Shown here piece by piece: positions 1-5,058 of a DNA stretch of 5,058 nucleotides. The translations under genes were made by a program, and so were the position numbers. This DNA comes from Thermoplasmata archaeon. GTDB taxonomy: Archaea; Thermoplasmatota; Thermoplasmata; Lutacidiplasmatales; UBA184. The DNA lies in assembly GCA_030042955.1 (NCBI GenBank), contig JASHYQ010000219.1, forward strand, positions 1-5,058, read 5' to 3'. The notes beneath the pieces were generated by a model that did not search any database, was not told the DNA's origin, and saw nothing but the letters and a program-made list of their open reading frames with translations. The stretch's first letter is position 1. Every line of letters begins with the position of its first letter.

Positions 1-1380
1 AGCCCGCCCCAGCGCCAGGAGGAAGGCGTAGGCGAGGCCTCGCTCCTTGCCCTCCCGGGGCAGCGACTGGAGCAACGTGCGCTCGGCTCCGGTCTCGCGA
101 TGGGTGCGGTAGGCGCGGGCGACCCGGTCGACCCAGGCGGCCTCGCTCGTGAGACGGGAGTACCGTGGGAGGGCGTCGAGCAGCTCCCGCTCCTCCCCCC
201 GACGCTGCGCGCGCTTCAGGATCTCGACGATCCGTCCGGGGGCGTCCCGCGCCTCCTGGAGCGCGCGACGGGCCTCCTCCTCGTCCTCGGTGATCGCCCC
301 GACGATCTCTTCGGCGTGCTCCGGCCAGAGCCGTTCGAGCGCCCGGCTCGCGGTCGCCTCGTCCACTTCGAAGTATCCTGGGGCGGGCTCTAGCGCCACC
401 CCGAGCGCCCGTCGCTCGAGCGCGGTCGGGTGGAGCGCCTCGAGAAACTCCGCGACGTGGTCGCCGTAGCAGACGCCCCCCGCCACGAGCGTGGTCCGTC
501 GGGTCCCCTCGATGGTCGGGCGGATCTCGGCCCGGTAGGCGTCCAGGAGCGCCGCGTCCGAGAGCCGGCCCAGCTCGTAGCTCCGCCGGAGCGACCGGGG
601 GAGCGGGGGCAATCGAGCGTGCACGCATTCCGGGCCGCCCCGGCACTGGACGTTCAGTTCTACCTCGACCGGGAAGGCTGCGCTCGGGTCCGGCACCGCC
701 GACCCCTCCGAGAGCGAGCCCAACAGATGGCGGTCGTCCTTGGCGCATTTTCGACAGACCCGGAACGTTCGGTCGGCCCCGGGCCATCCGACCTCCAGGT
801 ACGGGCGGGCCTCATGGGCCGCCAGGTGGGGACAGACAAGCGCCCGTGTGCCCGGCTCCGGGACGGTTCGGTACGGCAGCTCGTCGACCCGCTCCGTGAT
901 GACCTCCCCGGGAGGCCGCGGGGACCTGCCCGTGCACCAGAGCACCTTGCGGCCCGCGAAGAAGTAGAGCCCCTTCCGGGACCAGTCGACGTAGCCGATC
1001 AAGAGCCGGGTCGGGTCGTCGGACTGCTGGACGGCGAGCTCGGCCTCCCGGGTCGAGCGCGAGAGGGTCGCGAACGACCCTTCCCCGCCGGCGATGGGGA
1101 AGGTCGCGACCGTCGGCGTCGTCGGGTCGAGGTAGTAGCGGAGCAGTCCCGCGTAGGCGCGCGCGAGCGGGTCCCCCCAGCGGGACATCTTGTCGAGCCG
1201 CTTCGCGTCGTCCCGGGCCTCCCGGACCTCCTCGAGGTCCGCGCGCAGGCGGTCGAACTTCTCGCGCGGCGCGTCGTCGGTGAGGCGGGGGAGGAGCGGG
1301 TCGACCGACTCCCGGAGGACCTTGGCCCGGGCGACCAGGTCGTGCTCGCGTACTCCGGAGGCCCGTCGGACTCGTGCCAT
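1..1380 (-). CDS. Unrecognised protein with a Cys/His-rich putative metal-binding middle, 3' end missing
   Basis: I do not recognise this family. The frame is open for 460 codons from the ATG at 1380 to the window edge, with no stop, so the C-terminus is missing. Residues 14-62 are highly charged and probably helical or coiled-coil (KFDRLRADLEEVREARDDAK at 41-60). Residues 75-175 look like a mixed alpha/beta globular part with several aromatics (YVDWSRKGLYFFAGRK at 130-145). A Cys/His cluster follows: CPH at 183-185, H189, CRKC at 209-212, then C246 and C252, a spacing that suggests a zinc-ribbon or treble-clef site. Residues 340-410 are acidic and basic helix. There is no signal peptide or membrane segment, so it is probably cytoplasmic. 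The start is supported by a TATA-like box about 32 bases upstream, and no Shine-Dalgarno is seen. The plus-strand ORFs opposite it are its antisense shadow. That it is a gene is fairly sure; its function is unknown. Confidence 0.8.
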   Translation of the reverse strand, partial: MARVRRASGVREHDLVARAKVLRESVDPLLPRLTDDAPREKFDRLRADLEEVREARDDAKRLDKMSRWGDPLARAYAGLLRYYLDPTTPTVATFPIAGGEGSFATLSRSTREAELAVQQSDDPTRLLIGYVDWSRKGLYFFAGRKVLWCTGRSPRPPGEVITERVDELPYRTVPEPGTRALVCPHLAAHEARPYLEVGWPGADRTFRVCRKCAKDDRHLLGSLSEGSAVPDPSAAFPVEVELNVQCRGGPECVHARLPPLPRSLRRSYELGRLSDAALLDAYRAEIRPTIEGTRRTTLVAGGVCYGDHVAEFLEALHPTALERRALGVALEPAPGYFEVDEATASRALERLWPEHAEEIVGAITEDEEEARRALQEARDAPGRIVEILKRAQRRGEERELLDALPRYSRLTSEAAWVDRVARAYRTHRETGAERTLLQSLPREGKERGLAYAFLLALGRA

Positions 1381-1407
1381 GGTGCGTGTCGTGGCGAGCG
1401 GCGAGGG

Positions 1408-1417
1408 CTACATATTC
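1408..1417 (-). promoter_or_regulatory. TATA-like promoter element for the Cys/His-rich gene
   Basis: On the minus strand this reads GAATATGTAG, an AT-rich island in very GC-rich sequence. It lies inside the 56-base gap between the guaAA stop and the ATG at 1380. Its centre is about 32 bases before that ATG. With the usual archaeal box-to-start-site spacing of about 25 bases, the transcript would have only a few leader bases. This agrees with the lack of a Shine-Dalgarno before the gene. It is inferred from composition and spacing only. Confidence 0.45.
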
Positions 1418-1436
1418 CCGCGGGGGCGGGGGGCGC

Positions 1437-2000
1437 TCATCGTCGGCAGGCCTCCGCGAAGTGGCGGAAGATCTCCCGGCCGCCCTCGGTATGCTCCACC
1501 TCAGGATGGAACTGGATCCCCCAGATGGTCCGGGTCGGGTGGGCCATCGCCTGGACCGGGCAGCTCGGGGAGTGGGCGAGGACGCTCCACCCCGGGGGAG
1601 GGGTCACCACGCTGTCGTTGTGGTTCGACCAGGCCTTGAAGTGCGTTGGGAGTCCCGTGAAGATCGGGTGTTCCGGGCGGTCGACGGTGATGTCGGCGGC
1701 CCCGAACTCCGGGGTCCCGCGCACGACCCGTCCGCCGAAATGGCGGCCGAGGAACTGGTGGCCGACGCAGATCCCGAGGACCGGGACGTCGATCGTGTCG
1801 ATCCACTCCGACACGCGGCCGAGCGGGGTGTCGGTCCCCTCGAGGCTCAGCGCACCCCCGGAAAGCACCACCCCGTCCGCCTTCAGTTCCGCGGCGGGGG
1901 TGGTGTTCGGGAGGATGGCACTCTCGACGTCGAGGTCGCGGAGCACTCGCCACTCGCGGTGGGTCCACTGGCCCCCGTTATCGAGCACGACGATCCTCAT
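1437..2000 (-). CDS. guaAA: GMP synthase, glutamine amidotransferase subunit A (class I)
   Basis: This is the glutaminase half of GMP synthase. It releases ammonia from glutamine and passes it to the separate ATPPase subunit (GuaAB), which aminates XMP to GMP in the cytoplasm. The 187-aa length is normal for the stand-alone archaeal subunit; in bacteria the two halves are fused. The N-terminus MRIVVLDNGGQ and the segment PNTTP (31-35) are typical. The nucleophile elbow is GICVGHQ with Cys78, and the catalytic His165 and Glu167 lie in FHPEVEHTEGG; the oxyanion-loop region is LSGG (46-49). All triad residues are present, so it should be active. The ATG at 2000 overlaps the upstream stop as ATGA and has AAGGAGG four bases before it, so the start is secure. 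It is the last gene of the four-gene operon. GuaAB is not in this window. Other class I amidotransferases are less likely because the HPEVEHTEGG end is specific. Confidence 0.95.
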   Translation of the reverse strand: MRIVVLDNGGQWTHREWRVLRDLDVESAILPNTTPAAELKADGVVLSGGALSLEGTDTPLGRVSEWIDTIDVPVLGICVGHQFLGRHFGGRVVRGTPEFGAADITVDRPEHPIFTGLPTHFKAWSNHNDSVVTPPPGWSVLAHSPSCPVQAMAHPTRTIWGIQFHPEVEHTEGGREIFRHFAEACRR

Positions 2001-2350
2001 GGCGCCTCCTTTGCGGGGGGGGACGGGGGTGGCCCGCCCGGTCCGCGGCGCATCTCCTCGACCGCCGCCTTCACGTCGCGCAGGTCGGTCCGCATCCGGA
2101 GCATCTCCTCCTCGAAGGGCGTGAACCCGGAGGGCGAAAGGATCCGGGCCGAGATGTAGATCCCGATGAAGATCGCGCCGACGAGGGCCACGACCGTGGT
2201 GAACACGAGCGCCAGCACGAAGACGAGCGGGTCACCGAGGACCGACTCGACCGGGAGCGTGAACAGGTGGGTCAGCTCGAGGAGCTCGACCAGCACCAGG
2301 AGGACGATCAGGATCGACCAGGAGAGGAGGACCATCCGCGAGGTCTTCAT
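1997..2350 (-). CDS. Small two-helix membrane protein with cytoplasmic coiled-coil tail, function unknown
   Basis: I do not recognise a named family. The 117-aa product has two hydrophobic helices, about residues 6-25 (VLLSWSILIVLLVLVELLEL) and 41-67. A short loop of about 15 residues joins them. A charged segment at 79-102 (EEEMLRMRTDLRDVKAAVEEM) has heptad-like spacing and probably forms a short coiled coil, and the end is proline-rich and likely disordered. The helical hairpin with a charged tail suggests both termini are cytoplasmic, but topology is not proven. The ATG at 2350 overlaps the stop of the exported protein gene as ATGA, with a GGAG seven bases upstream. Its own TGA overlaps the guaAA ATG. 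Position in the operon suggests it works with the membrane-anchored protein encoded just upstream, perhaps as a small integral-membrane partner; this is inference. Confidence 0.8.
   Translation of the reverse strand: MKTSRMVLLSWSILIVLLVLVELLELTHLFTLPVESVLGDPLVFVLALVFTTVVALVGAIFIGIYISARILSPSGFTPFEEEMLRMRTDLRDVKAAVEEMRRGPGGPPPSPPAKEAP
2005..2011 (-). promoter_or_regulatory. Shine-Dalgarno for guaAA
   Basis: On the minus strand this reads AAGGAGG, with four bases (CGCC) before the ATG at 2000. It lies inside the 3' end of the two-helix membrane protein gene and fixes the guaAA start. The strong site together with the ATGA overlap implies re-initiation by ribosomes finishing the upstream gene. 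Confidence 0.75.
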
Positions 2351-2922
2351 GGAGGGGCTCCGACGTTCACGAGTGGGATCGTCAGCGGGAGACTGGAGAG
2401 GGCGACCGGGGCGGGGCCGGCGAGGCCCGGCGTGCTCGTGACGGTCGAGAGAAGGTCGGTGGCCGAGTTCCCTCCGCCGCTCACGTCAAAGGCGAGCTCC
2501 CCGATGTACAGCGTGGTCGACCCGGGCACCTGGTACAGCGCCGAGACGTTGAGGGCCACCGGGTTCGCGGTCGTCCCGAAGAGAAGGGTCAGCACCTCGC
2601 TCGCATTCGCCCCGAGGCTCCAGTTGAGGGGCGAGGACGGGAACACGGTCGACCAGGAGAAATTGGCCGCCCACTCGATGGTCAACTCGGAGTACCGGAT
2701 CGTCGTGCCCACCCCGCGCACGTAGAAGTGCGTGACGTTGGAGCCGGGCACACGGTCGACGATCAGGTCGGCCTGAGTGAGGATTCCCGGGGCCGGCTGG
2801 CCACTCGAGAGGAGGACAGGGGTGAGGAGGATCAGCGCGACCAGCAGGATGACGATCGCCGCCAGGGGCGCGGGGAGCAGCCGGCCGATCCGGTCCTTCC
2901 GGCTCGCGGCTCCTCCGCTCAC
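2347..2922 (-). CDS. Membrane-anchored exported protein with N-glycosylation sequons, function unknown
   Basis: I do not recognise a named family. The start is taken as the GTG at 2922, which overlaps the ubiX stop as GTGA and has GGAGG four bases before it; the same frame stays open further upstream but there it is antiphase to ubiX. This gives 191 aa. A basic N-terminus (RKDRIGR, 8-14) is followed by one hydrophobic helix at about 18-38. This arrangement fits an uncleaved anchor or a signal peptide and loosely recalls archaeal type IV pilin N-termini. The rest is Ser/Thr/Val/Leu-rich, free of cysteine and probably beta-rich outside the cell. Five N-x-S/T sequons are visible (N62, N87, N100, N106, N125), which fits an archaeal S-layer-side protein. 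It ends ATGA into the two-helix membrane protein gene. A pilin-like or surface-adhesin role is possible but weakly supported. Confidence 0.78.
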   Translation of the reverse strand: MSGGAASRKDRIGRLLPAPLAAIVILLVALILLTPVLLSSGQPAPGILTQADLIVDRVPGSNVTHFYVRGVGTTIRYSELTIEWAANFSWSTVFPSSPLNWSLGANASEVLTLLFGTTANPVALNVSALYQVPGSTTLYIGELAFDVSGGGNSATDLLSTVTSTPGLAGPAPVALSSLPLTIPLVNVGAPP

Positions 2923-3494
2923 GGCTCCTCCGCTCTCCAACCCCGGTACAGGTGGTGCGGGACGCCGAGATGGTCCAGCACCTTCCCGGCCAGGTAGCCG
3001 GTGAGGTCGTCGACGGAGCGGGGGTGCAGGTAGTACGGGGGGGCCGCGTCGAGGACGACGACCCCGAGCTCGCTCAGGGTGGTGAGGTTCCGGAGCAGGG
3101 TCGTCGGAAGAGGCGTCTCCCGCGGGACGACGACCAGCCGCCGGCGCTCCTTGAGATGGACGTGGGCCGCCCGGGTGAGGAGCGTGCCCGAGAGTCCCGC
3201 CGCGATCTGGGCGGCGGTGTTCGCCGAGCAGGGGACCACGACCATCCCCCGGGTCGGCCGGGAGCCGCTCGCGATCGGCGCGCCGAGGTCGTGGTCCGAG
3301 TACGTCACCGTCGCGTAAGCGGCGAGGTCCTGGGGGCCGAGGTCGCACTCCTCCCGGAGGAGGGCCGACGCCCCGTCCGAGACCACCAGCGCCACCGGGG
3401 CGTCGGCCGCGTGCAGGGCTTGCAGGACGCGAACCGCGATCGGCGCCCCGCTCGCCCCGGAAACCCCCACGACGATAGGTGCTGGATCAGACAC
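2919..3494 (-). CDS. ubiX: Flavin prenyltransferase, UbiX/Pad1 family
   Basis: UbiX joins a dimethylallyl group to FMN to make prenylated FMN, the cofactor of UbiD-type (de)carboxylases. From the GTG at 3494 the product is 191 aa, the usual family length. Family motifs occur in order: GVSGASG (10-16) for flavin phosphate binding, VPCSANT (87-93), LKERRRLVVVPRETPL (114-129), the PPYYLHP segment (152-158) and GKVLDHLGV (170-178) near the end. All the expected blocks are present, so it should be functional. The open frame extends further 5' but that part overlaps the divergent thiolase and has no family similarity. It heads the operon with the exported protein, the two-helix protein and guaAA, and its TGA overlaps the next GTG. 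No UbiD partner is in the window. In archaea the cofactor also serves anhydromevalonate phosphate decarboxylase, relevant given the adjacent thiolase. Assignment is very sure; the physiological client is inferred. Confidence 0.95.
   Translation of the reverse strand: MSDPAPIVVGVSGASGAPIAVRVLQALHAADAPVALVVSDGASALLREECDLGPQDLAAYATVTYSDHDLGAPIASGSRPTRGMVVVPCSANTAAQIAAGLSGTLLTRAAHVHLKERRRLVVVPRETPLPTTLLRNLTTLSELGVVVLDAAPPYYLHPRSVDDLTGYLAGKVLDHLGVPHHLYRGWRAEEP
2925..2931 (-). promoter_or_regulatory. Shine-Dalgarno deciding the GTG start of the exported protein
   Basis: On the minus strand this reads GGAGGAG just before the GTG at 2922; the GGAGG core is four bases from the start, the same spacing as for guaAA. 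It lies within the last codons of ubiX. It favours the 191-aa product over the much longer open frame, which would overlap most of ubiX. Confidence 0.7.
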
Positions 3495-3559
3495 AGATGC
3501 CCCCGGGGTTATCTGCCTCGAGGGACTCGGCCGATAAGACGATTCGCGGGTGGGGCACG
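3495..3559. promoter_or_regulatory. Divergent promoter region between ubiX and thiolase
   Basis: These 65 bases separate the chosen starts of ubiX (minus) and the thiolase (plus), so both promoters should lie here or just inside the genes. Two AT-rich islands stand out: GTTATCT at 3508-3514 and GATAAGA at 3533-3539, which form an inverted TTATC/GATAA pair (3509-3513 and 3533-3537). GATAAG lies about 24 bases before the thiolase TTG, as expected for a leaderless archaeal transcript. Read on the minus strand it is CTTATC, about 40 bases before the ubiX GTG. The palindromes CCCCGGGG (3501-3508) and CCTCGAGG (3516-3523) lie between and could be operators or chance in GC-rich DNA. The boxes are weak matches. 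Confidence 0.4.
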
Positions 3560-4723
3560 TTGGGACATCGGGCGGCCATCGTGGGAGCCGGACACACCCA
3601 CTTCGGGGCCCTGGACGAAGGACCCCGCGCCCTCCTCCGGACGGCGGTCGACGGAGCGTTCGCCAGCGTCGACCGGGGCGTGGAGCGGTCCCAGGTCGGC
3701 GAGGCGTTCCTCGCGACGCTGGGGTTCGGCGGCTGGCAGATCGGGAACTCTTCCGCGGTGTTGGCCGAAGAGGCGGGCCTCGTCGGGGTCCCAACGACTC
3801 GGGTGGAGAACGCTTGCGCCTCCGGTGGGTCCGCGCTGCGCGCCGGCGTCCGAGCGCTGGACGAGGGCCAGGGCGACCTCGTGCTCGTCGTCGGACTCGA
3901 GAAGATGACCGACCTTCGCGCTCCGCGGCGGCGCTACTGGCTCGGGGTCTCCGGGGACACCGAGTGGGAGCGGCTCGCGGGACTTACGTTCGCCGGCGTC
4001 TACGGGCTGATCGCCTCCGCCTACGCGCACCAGTATCCCTCGGCCCGGGAGGCGATGGCCGAGGTCGCGAGCAAGAACCACGAGAACGGCCGGCGCAACC
4101 CGAACGCCCACTTCCAGAAAGCGGTCAGCCGTGACGAGGTGCTCCGTGCGCCCCGGGTCGCCGACCCGCTCGGATTGCTCGATTGCTGCCCCGTCAGCGA
4201 CGGCGCGGCGGCGGTCTTGCTCGCGCGACCGGACCGGGCGAAGGAGTTCACGGACACCCCGGTCTTCATCGAAGGGCTCGGGGCCGGGAGCGACCACCTC
4301 GCGGTCCAGGAGCGCCCCGACATCACTCGGTTCGCGGCGACGTGCCGGGCCGCGGAAGCGGCCTTCCAGGAGGCCCGGATGGGCCGGAGCCAGGTCTCCT
4401 TCCTCGAGGTCCACGACTGCTTCACCATCGCCGAGCTCCTCGCGCTCGAGGACCTCGGGTTCGCCGCTCCCGGCGAAGCGGTCGGCCTGACCCTTTCGGG
4501 GGCAACTCGCCCGAGCGGCCGCCTCCCCGTGAACCCCGACGGTGGCCTCAAGGCGAAGGGCCACCCGATCGGGGCGACCGGCGTGAGCCAGGTCTACGAG
4601 GTCTTCCTCCAATTGCGGGCGGCGGCCGGCGAGCGCCAGGTCCCCGGCGCCGAGACCGCGCTCGCCCACAACGTCGGCGGAGCGGGCGCGACCGCGACCG
4701 TGTCGCTGTTCCGGAGGGGATGA
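3560..4723 (+). CDS. Archaeal/SCP2-type thiolase (acetyl-CoA C-acetyltransferase family)
   Basis: This enzyme condenses two acetyl-CoA to acetoacetyl-CoA, the first step of mevalonate synthesis, or cleaves 3-ketoacyl-CoA. From the TTG at 3560 it has 387 aa, the usual length of archaeal thiolases, and the conserved RAAIVGAGHTHFG block falls at the N-terminus as expected. The nucleophile is Cys86 in ENACASGG. HDCFT (285-289) replaces the NEAFA motif of bacterial thiolases, and the catalytic His335 is in NPDGGLKAKGHPIGATG (325-341). The last block reads HNVGGAG (370-376), without the second catalytic Cys of classical thiolases, as is normal in this subfamily. The frame is open back to a GTG at 3479 and an ATG at 3497. 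Those starts would overlap or abut the ubiX start and add a non-conserved leader, so TTG is preferred with moderate certainty. It starts a plus-strand operon with the thiolase-fold gene 4 bases downstream. Chain-length specificity cannot be read from sequence. Confidence 0.9.
   Translation: MGHRAAIVGAGHTHFGALDEGPRALLRTAVDGAFASVDRGVERSQVGEAFLATLGFGGWQIGNSSAVLAEEAGLVGVPTTRVENACASGGSALRAGVRALDEGQGDLVLVVGLEKMTDLRAPRRRYWLGVSGDTEWERLAGLTFAGVYGLIASAYAHQYPSAREAMAEVASKNHENGRRNPNAHFQKAVSRDEVLRAPRVADPLGLLDCCPVSDGAAAVLLARPDRAKEFTDTPVFIEGLGAGSDHLAVQERPDITRFAATCRAAEAAFQEARMGRSQVSFLEVHDCFTIAELLALEDLGFAAPGEAVGLTLSGATRPSGRLPVNPDGGLKAKGHPIGATGVSQVYEVFLQLRAAAGERQVPGAETALAHNVGGAGATATVSLFRRG
4713..4719 (+). promoter_or_regulatory. 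Shine-Dalgarno for the thiolase-fold partner gene
   Basis: GGAGGGG in the last codons of the thiolase lies eight bases before the GTG at 4728. It supports that GTG over the ATG at 4720, whose frame reads as Arg/Ser-rich shadow sequence. Confidence 0.65.
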
Positions 4724-4727
4724 AGCG

Positions 4728-5058
4728 GTGCCCGGGCTGGAGTCGGGGGTGGTCTACGTGCCCGCCTTCGTCAGCGAGGGCCGGCCCGTCGCGGGGCCGG
4801 ACGAGGATGCGTTCACCCTCGTCGCGACGGCGCTCGAGTGGCTCAGCCCTACCACGCCCGGCTCTCCCTCGGCCCGGGTCGTCCACCTGGTCGGCTCGTT
4901 CCCTTCGGTCGTGGAGTGGGGACTCCCCGCGTTGCTCGGCCACCCCGTCGCGCTGGTCGTGCACAAGCCCGGTCTCGTCGGTCTCGAAGAGGCGCTCGAC
5001 CAGGTCGAGGCCTCCGGCCGAGACTCGTCTCCCCAACTGGTCTTGGTCGCCCAGCTCC
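4728..5058 (+). CDS. Thiolase-superfamily protein resembling HMG-CoA synthase N-terminus, catalytic Cys apparently replaced; 3' end missing
   Basis: The first 110 residues are visible from the GTG at 4728, and the frame is open to the window edge. The order of elements recalls the first half of archaeal HMG-CoA synthase: a short strand (GVVYVPAF, 7-14), GRPVAGPDEDAFTLVATALE (18-37, compare the PGPDEDTVTMA-type segment of HMG-CoA synthases), a strand (ARVVHLVGSFPS, 49-60), and a strand-helix pair (PVALVVHKPGLVGLEEAL, 73-90). Aligned by eye, VHKPG sits where the synthases have the nucleophile motif ACKAG, putting His79 in place of Cys. If so, it is not a normal synthase and may be a partner or scaffold of the thiolase. 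Such degenerate domains can be fused to a DUF35 zinc-ribbon/OB-fold that bridges thiolase and synthase; that part would lie beyond the edge. The gene lies 4 bases after the thiolase stop, with its ribosome site inside that gene. The superfamily call is by-eye similarity and moderately uncertain. Confidence 0.6.
   Translation, partial: MPGLESGVVYVPAFVSEGRPVAGPDEDAFTLVATALEWLSPTTPGSPSARVVHLVGSFPSVVEWGLPALLGHPVALVVHKPGLVGLEEALDQVEASGRDSSPQLVLVAQL

Noticed and set aside
1417..1435. GC-rich palindrome CCCGCGGG with a G-run as a possible terminator
   Set aside because: No T-run follows in either direction, and such palindromes are expected by chance at this base composition.
430..2124. Long plus-strand open frame of 564 codons opposite the Cys/His-rich gene and guaAA
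   Set aside because: Its first part is the exact antiphase shadow of the 460-codon minus-strand frame, and it then crosses the guaAA gene. It is Arg/Pro/Gly-rich with no domain pattern, as expected in very GC-rich DNA.
2923..3348. 5' extension of the exported-protein frame to an ATG at 3348
   Set aside because: This part overlaps ubiX in another frame and reads as Arg/Pro-rich shadow. The GTG at 2922 has a Shine-Dalgarno and a GTGA overlap.
3495..3794. 5' extension of the ubiX frame to an ATG at 3794
   Set aside because: It runs antisense through the start of the thiolase, is Arg/Pro-rich, and would add about 100 residues absent from the UbiX family.
3509..4669. Minus-strand open frame of 386 codons opposite the thiolase
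   Set aside because: It is the antisense of a gene with complete thiolase motifs, and the translated sequence is low in hydrophobic patterning and matches nothing.
4720..4848. ATG at 4720 overlapping the thiolase stop (ATGA) as the start of the next gene
   Set aside because: The ATGA overlap is tempting, but the frame is Arg/Ser/Pro-rich, while the GTG at 4728 opens a frame with coherent strand-helix pattern to the window end.

Overview
This 5,058-base window is GC-rich (roughly two thirds or more G+C by eye), tightly packed protein-coding DNA. It looks like a chromosomal segment of an archaeon. Three things point that way: a stand-alone GMP synthase glutaminase subunit, which is split from the ATPPase subunit in archaea; an archaeal/SCP2-type thiolase with an HDCFT motif, followed at once by a thiolase-fold partner gene; and TATA-like boxes about 25-33 bases before genes that lack a clear Shine-Dalgarno. 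The exported and membrane proteins with N-glycosylation sequons fit a GC-rich Thermoplasmatota-type lineage, but that placement is inference, not proven. I see no RNA genes, insertion sequences, CRISPR arrays or long repeats.

Left part (1-1380, minus strand): the first 460 codons of a large protein I do not recognise. It has a charged, helical N-terminus and a Cys/His-rich middle that looks like a metal-binding module. The gene runs off the left edge. A 56-base gap in front of it carries a TATA-like element and no Shine-Dalgarno.

Middle (1437-3494, minus strand): a four-gene operon read right to left: ubiX-type flavin prenyltransferase, a 191-aa membrane-anchored exported protein, a 117-aa two-helix membrane protein, and guaAA. 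Each junction is a 4-base stop/start overlap (GTGA, ATGA, ATGA), and each downstream start has a purine-rich ribosome-binding site inside the preceding gene. The four proteins are therefore very probably translated in a coupled way, although their functions look unrelated.

Right part (3560-5058, plus strand): divergent from ubiX lie a thiolase (387 aa from the preferred TTG start) and, 4 bases after its stop, the start of a second thiolase-superfamily protein that leaves the window on the right. The second protein resembles the N-terminus of archaeal HMG-CoA synthase but seems to have His where the catalytic Cys should be. It may be a non-catalytic partner or scaffold of the thiolase. A UbiX gene back-to-back with a thiolase suggests a possible link to the archaeal mevalonate route that uses prenylated FMN, or to other acyl-CoA metabolism. 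This is a hypothesis from gene order only.
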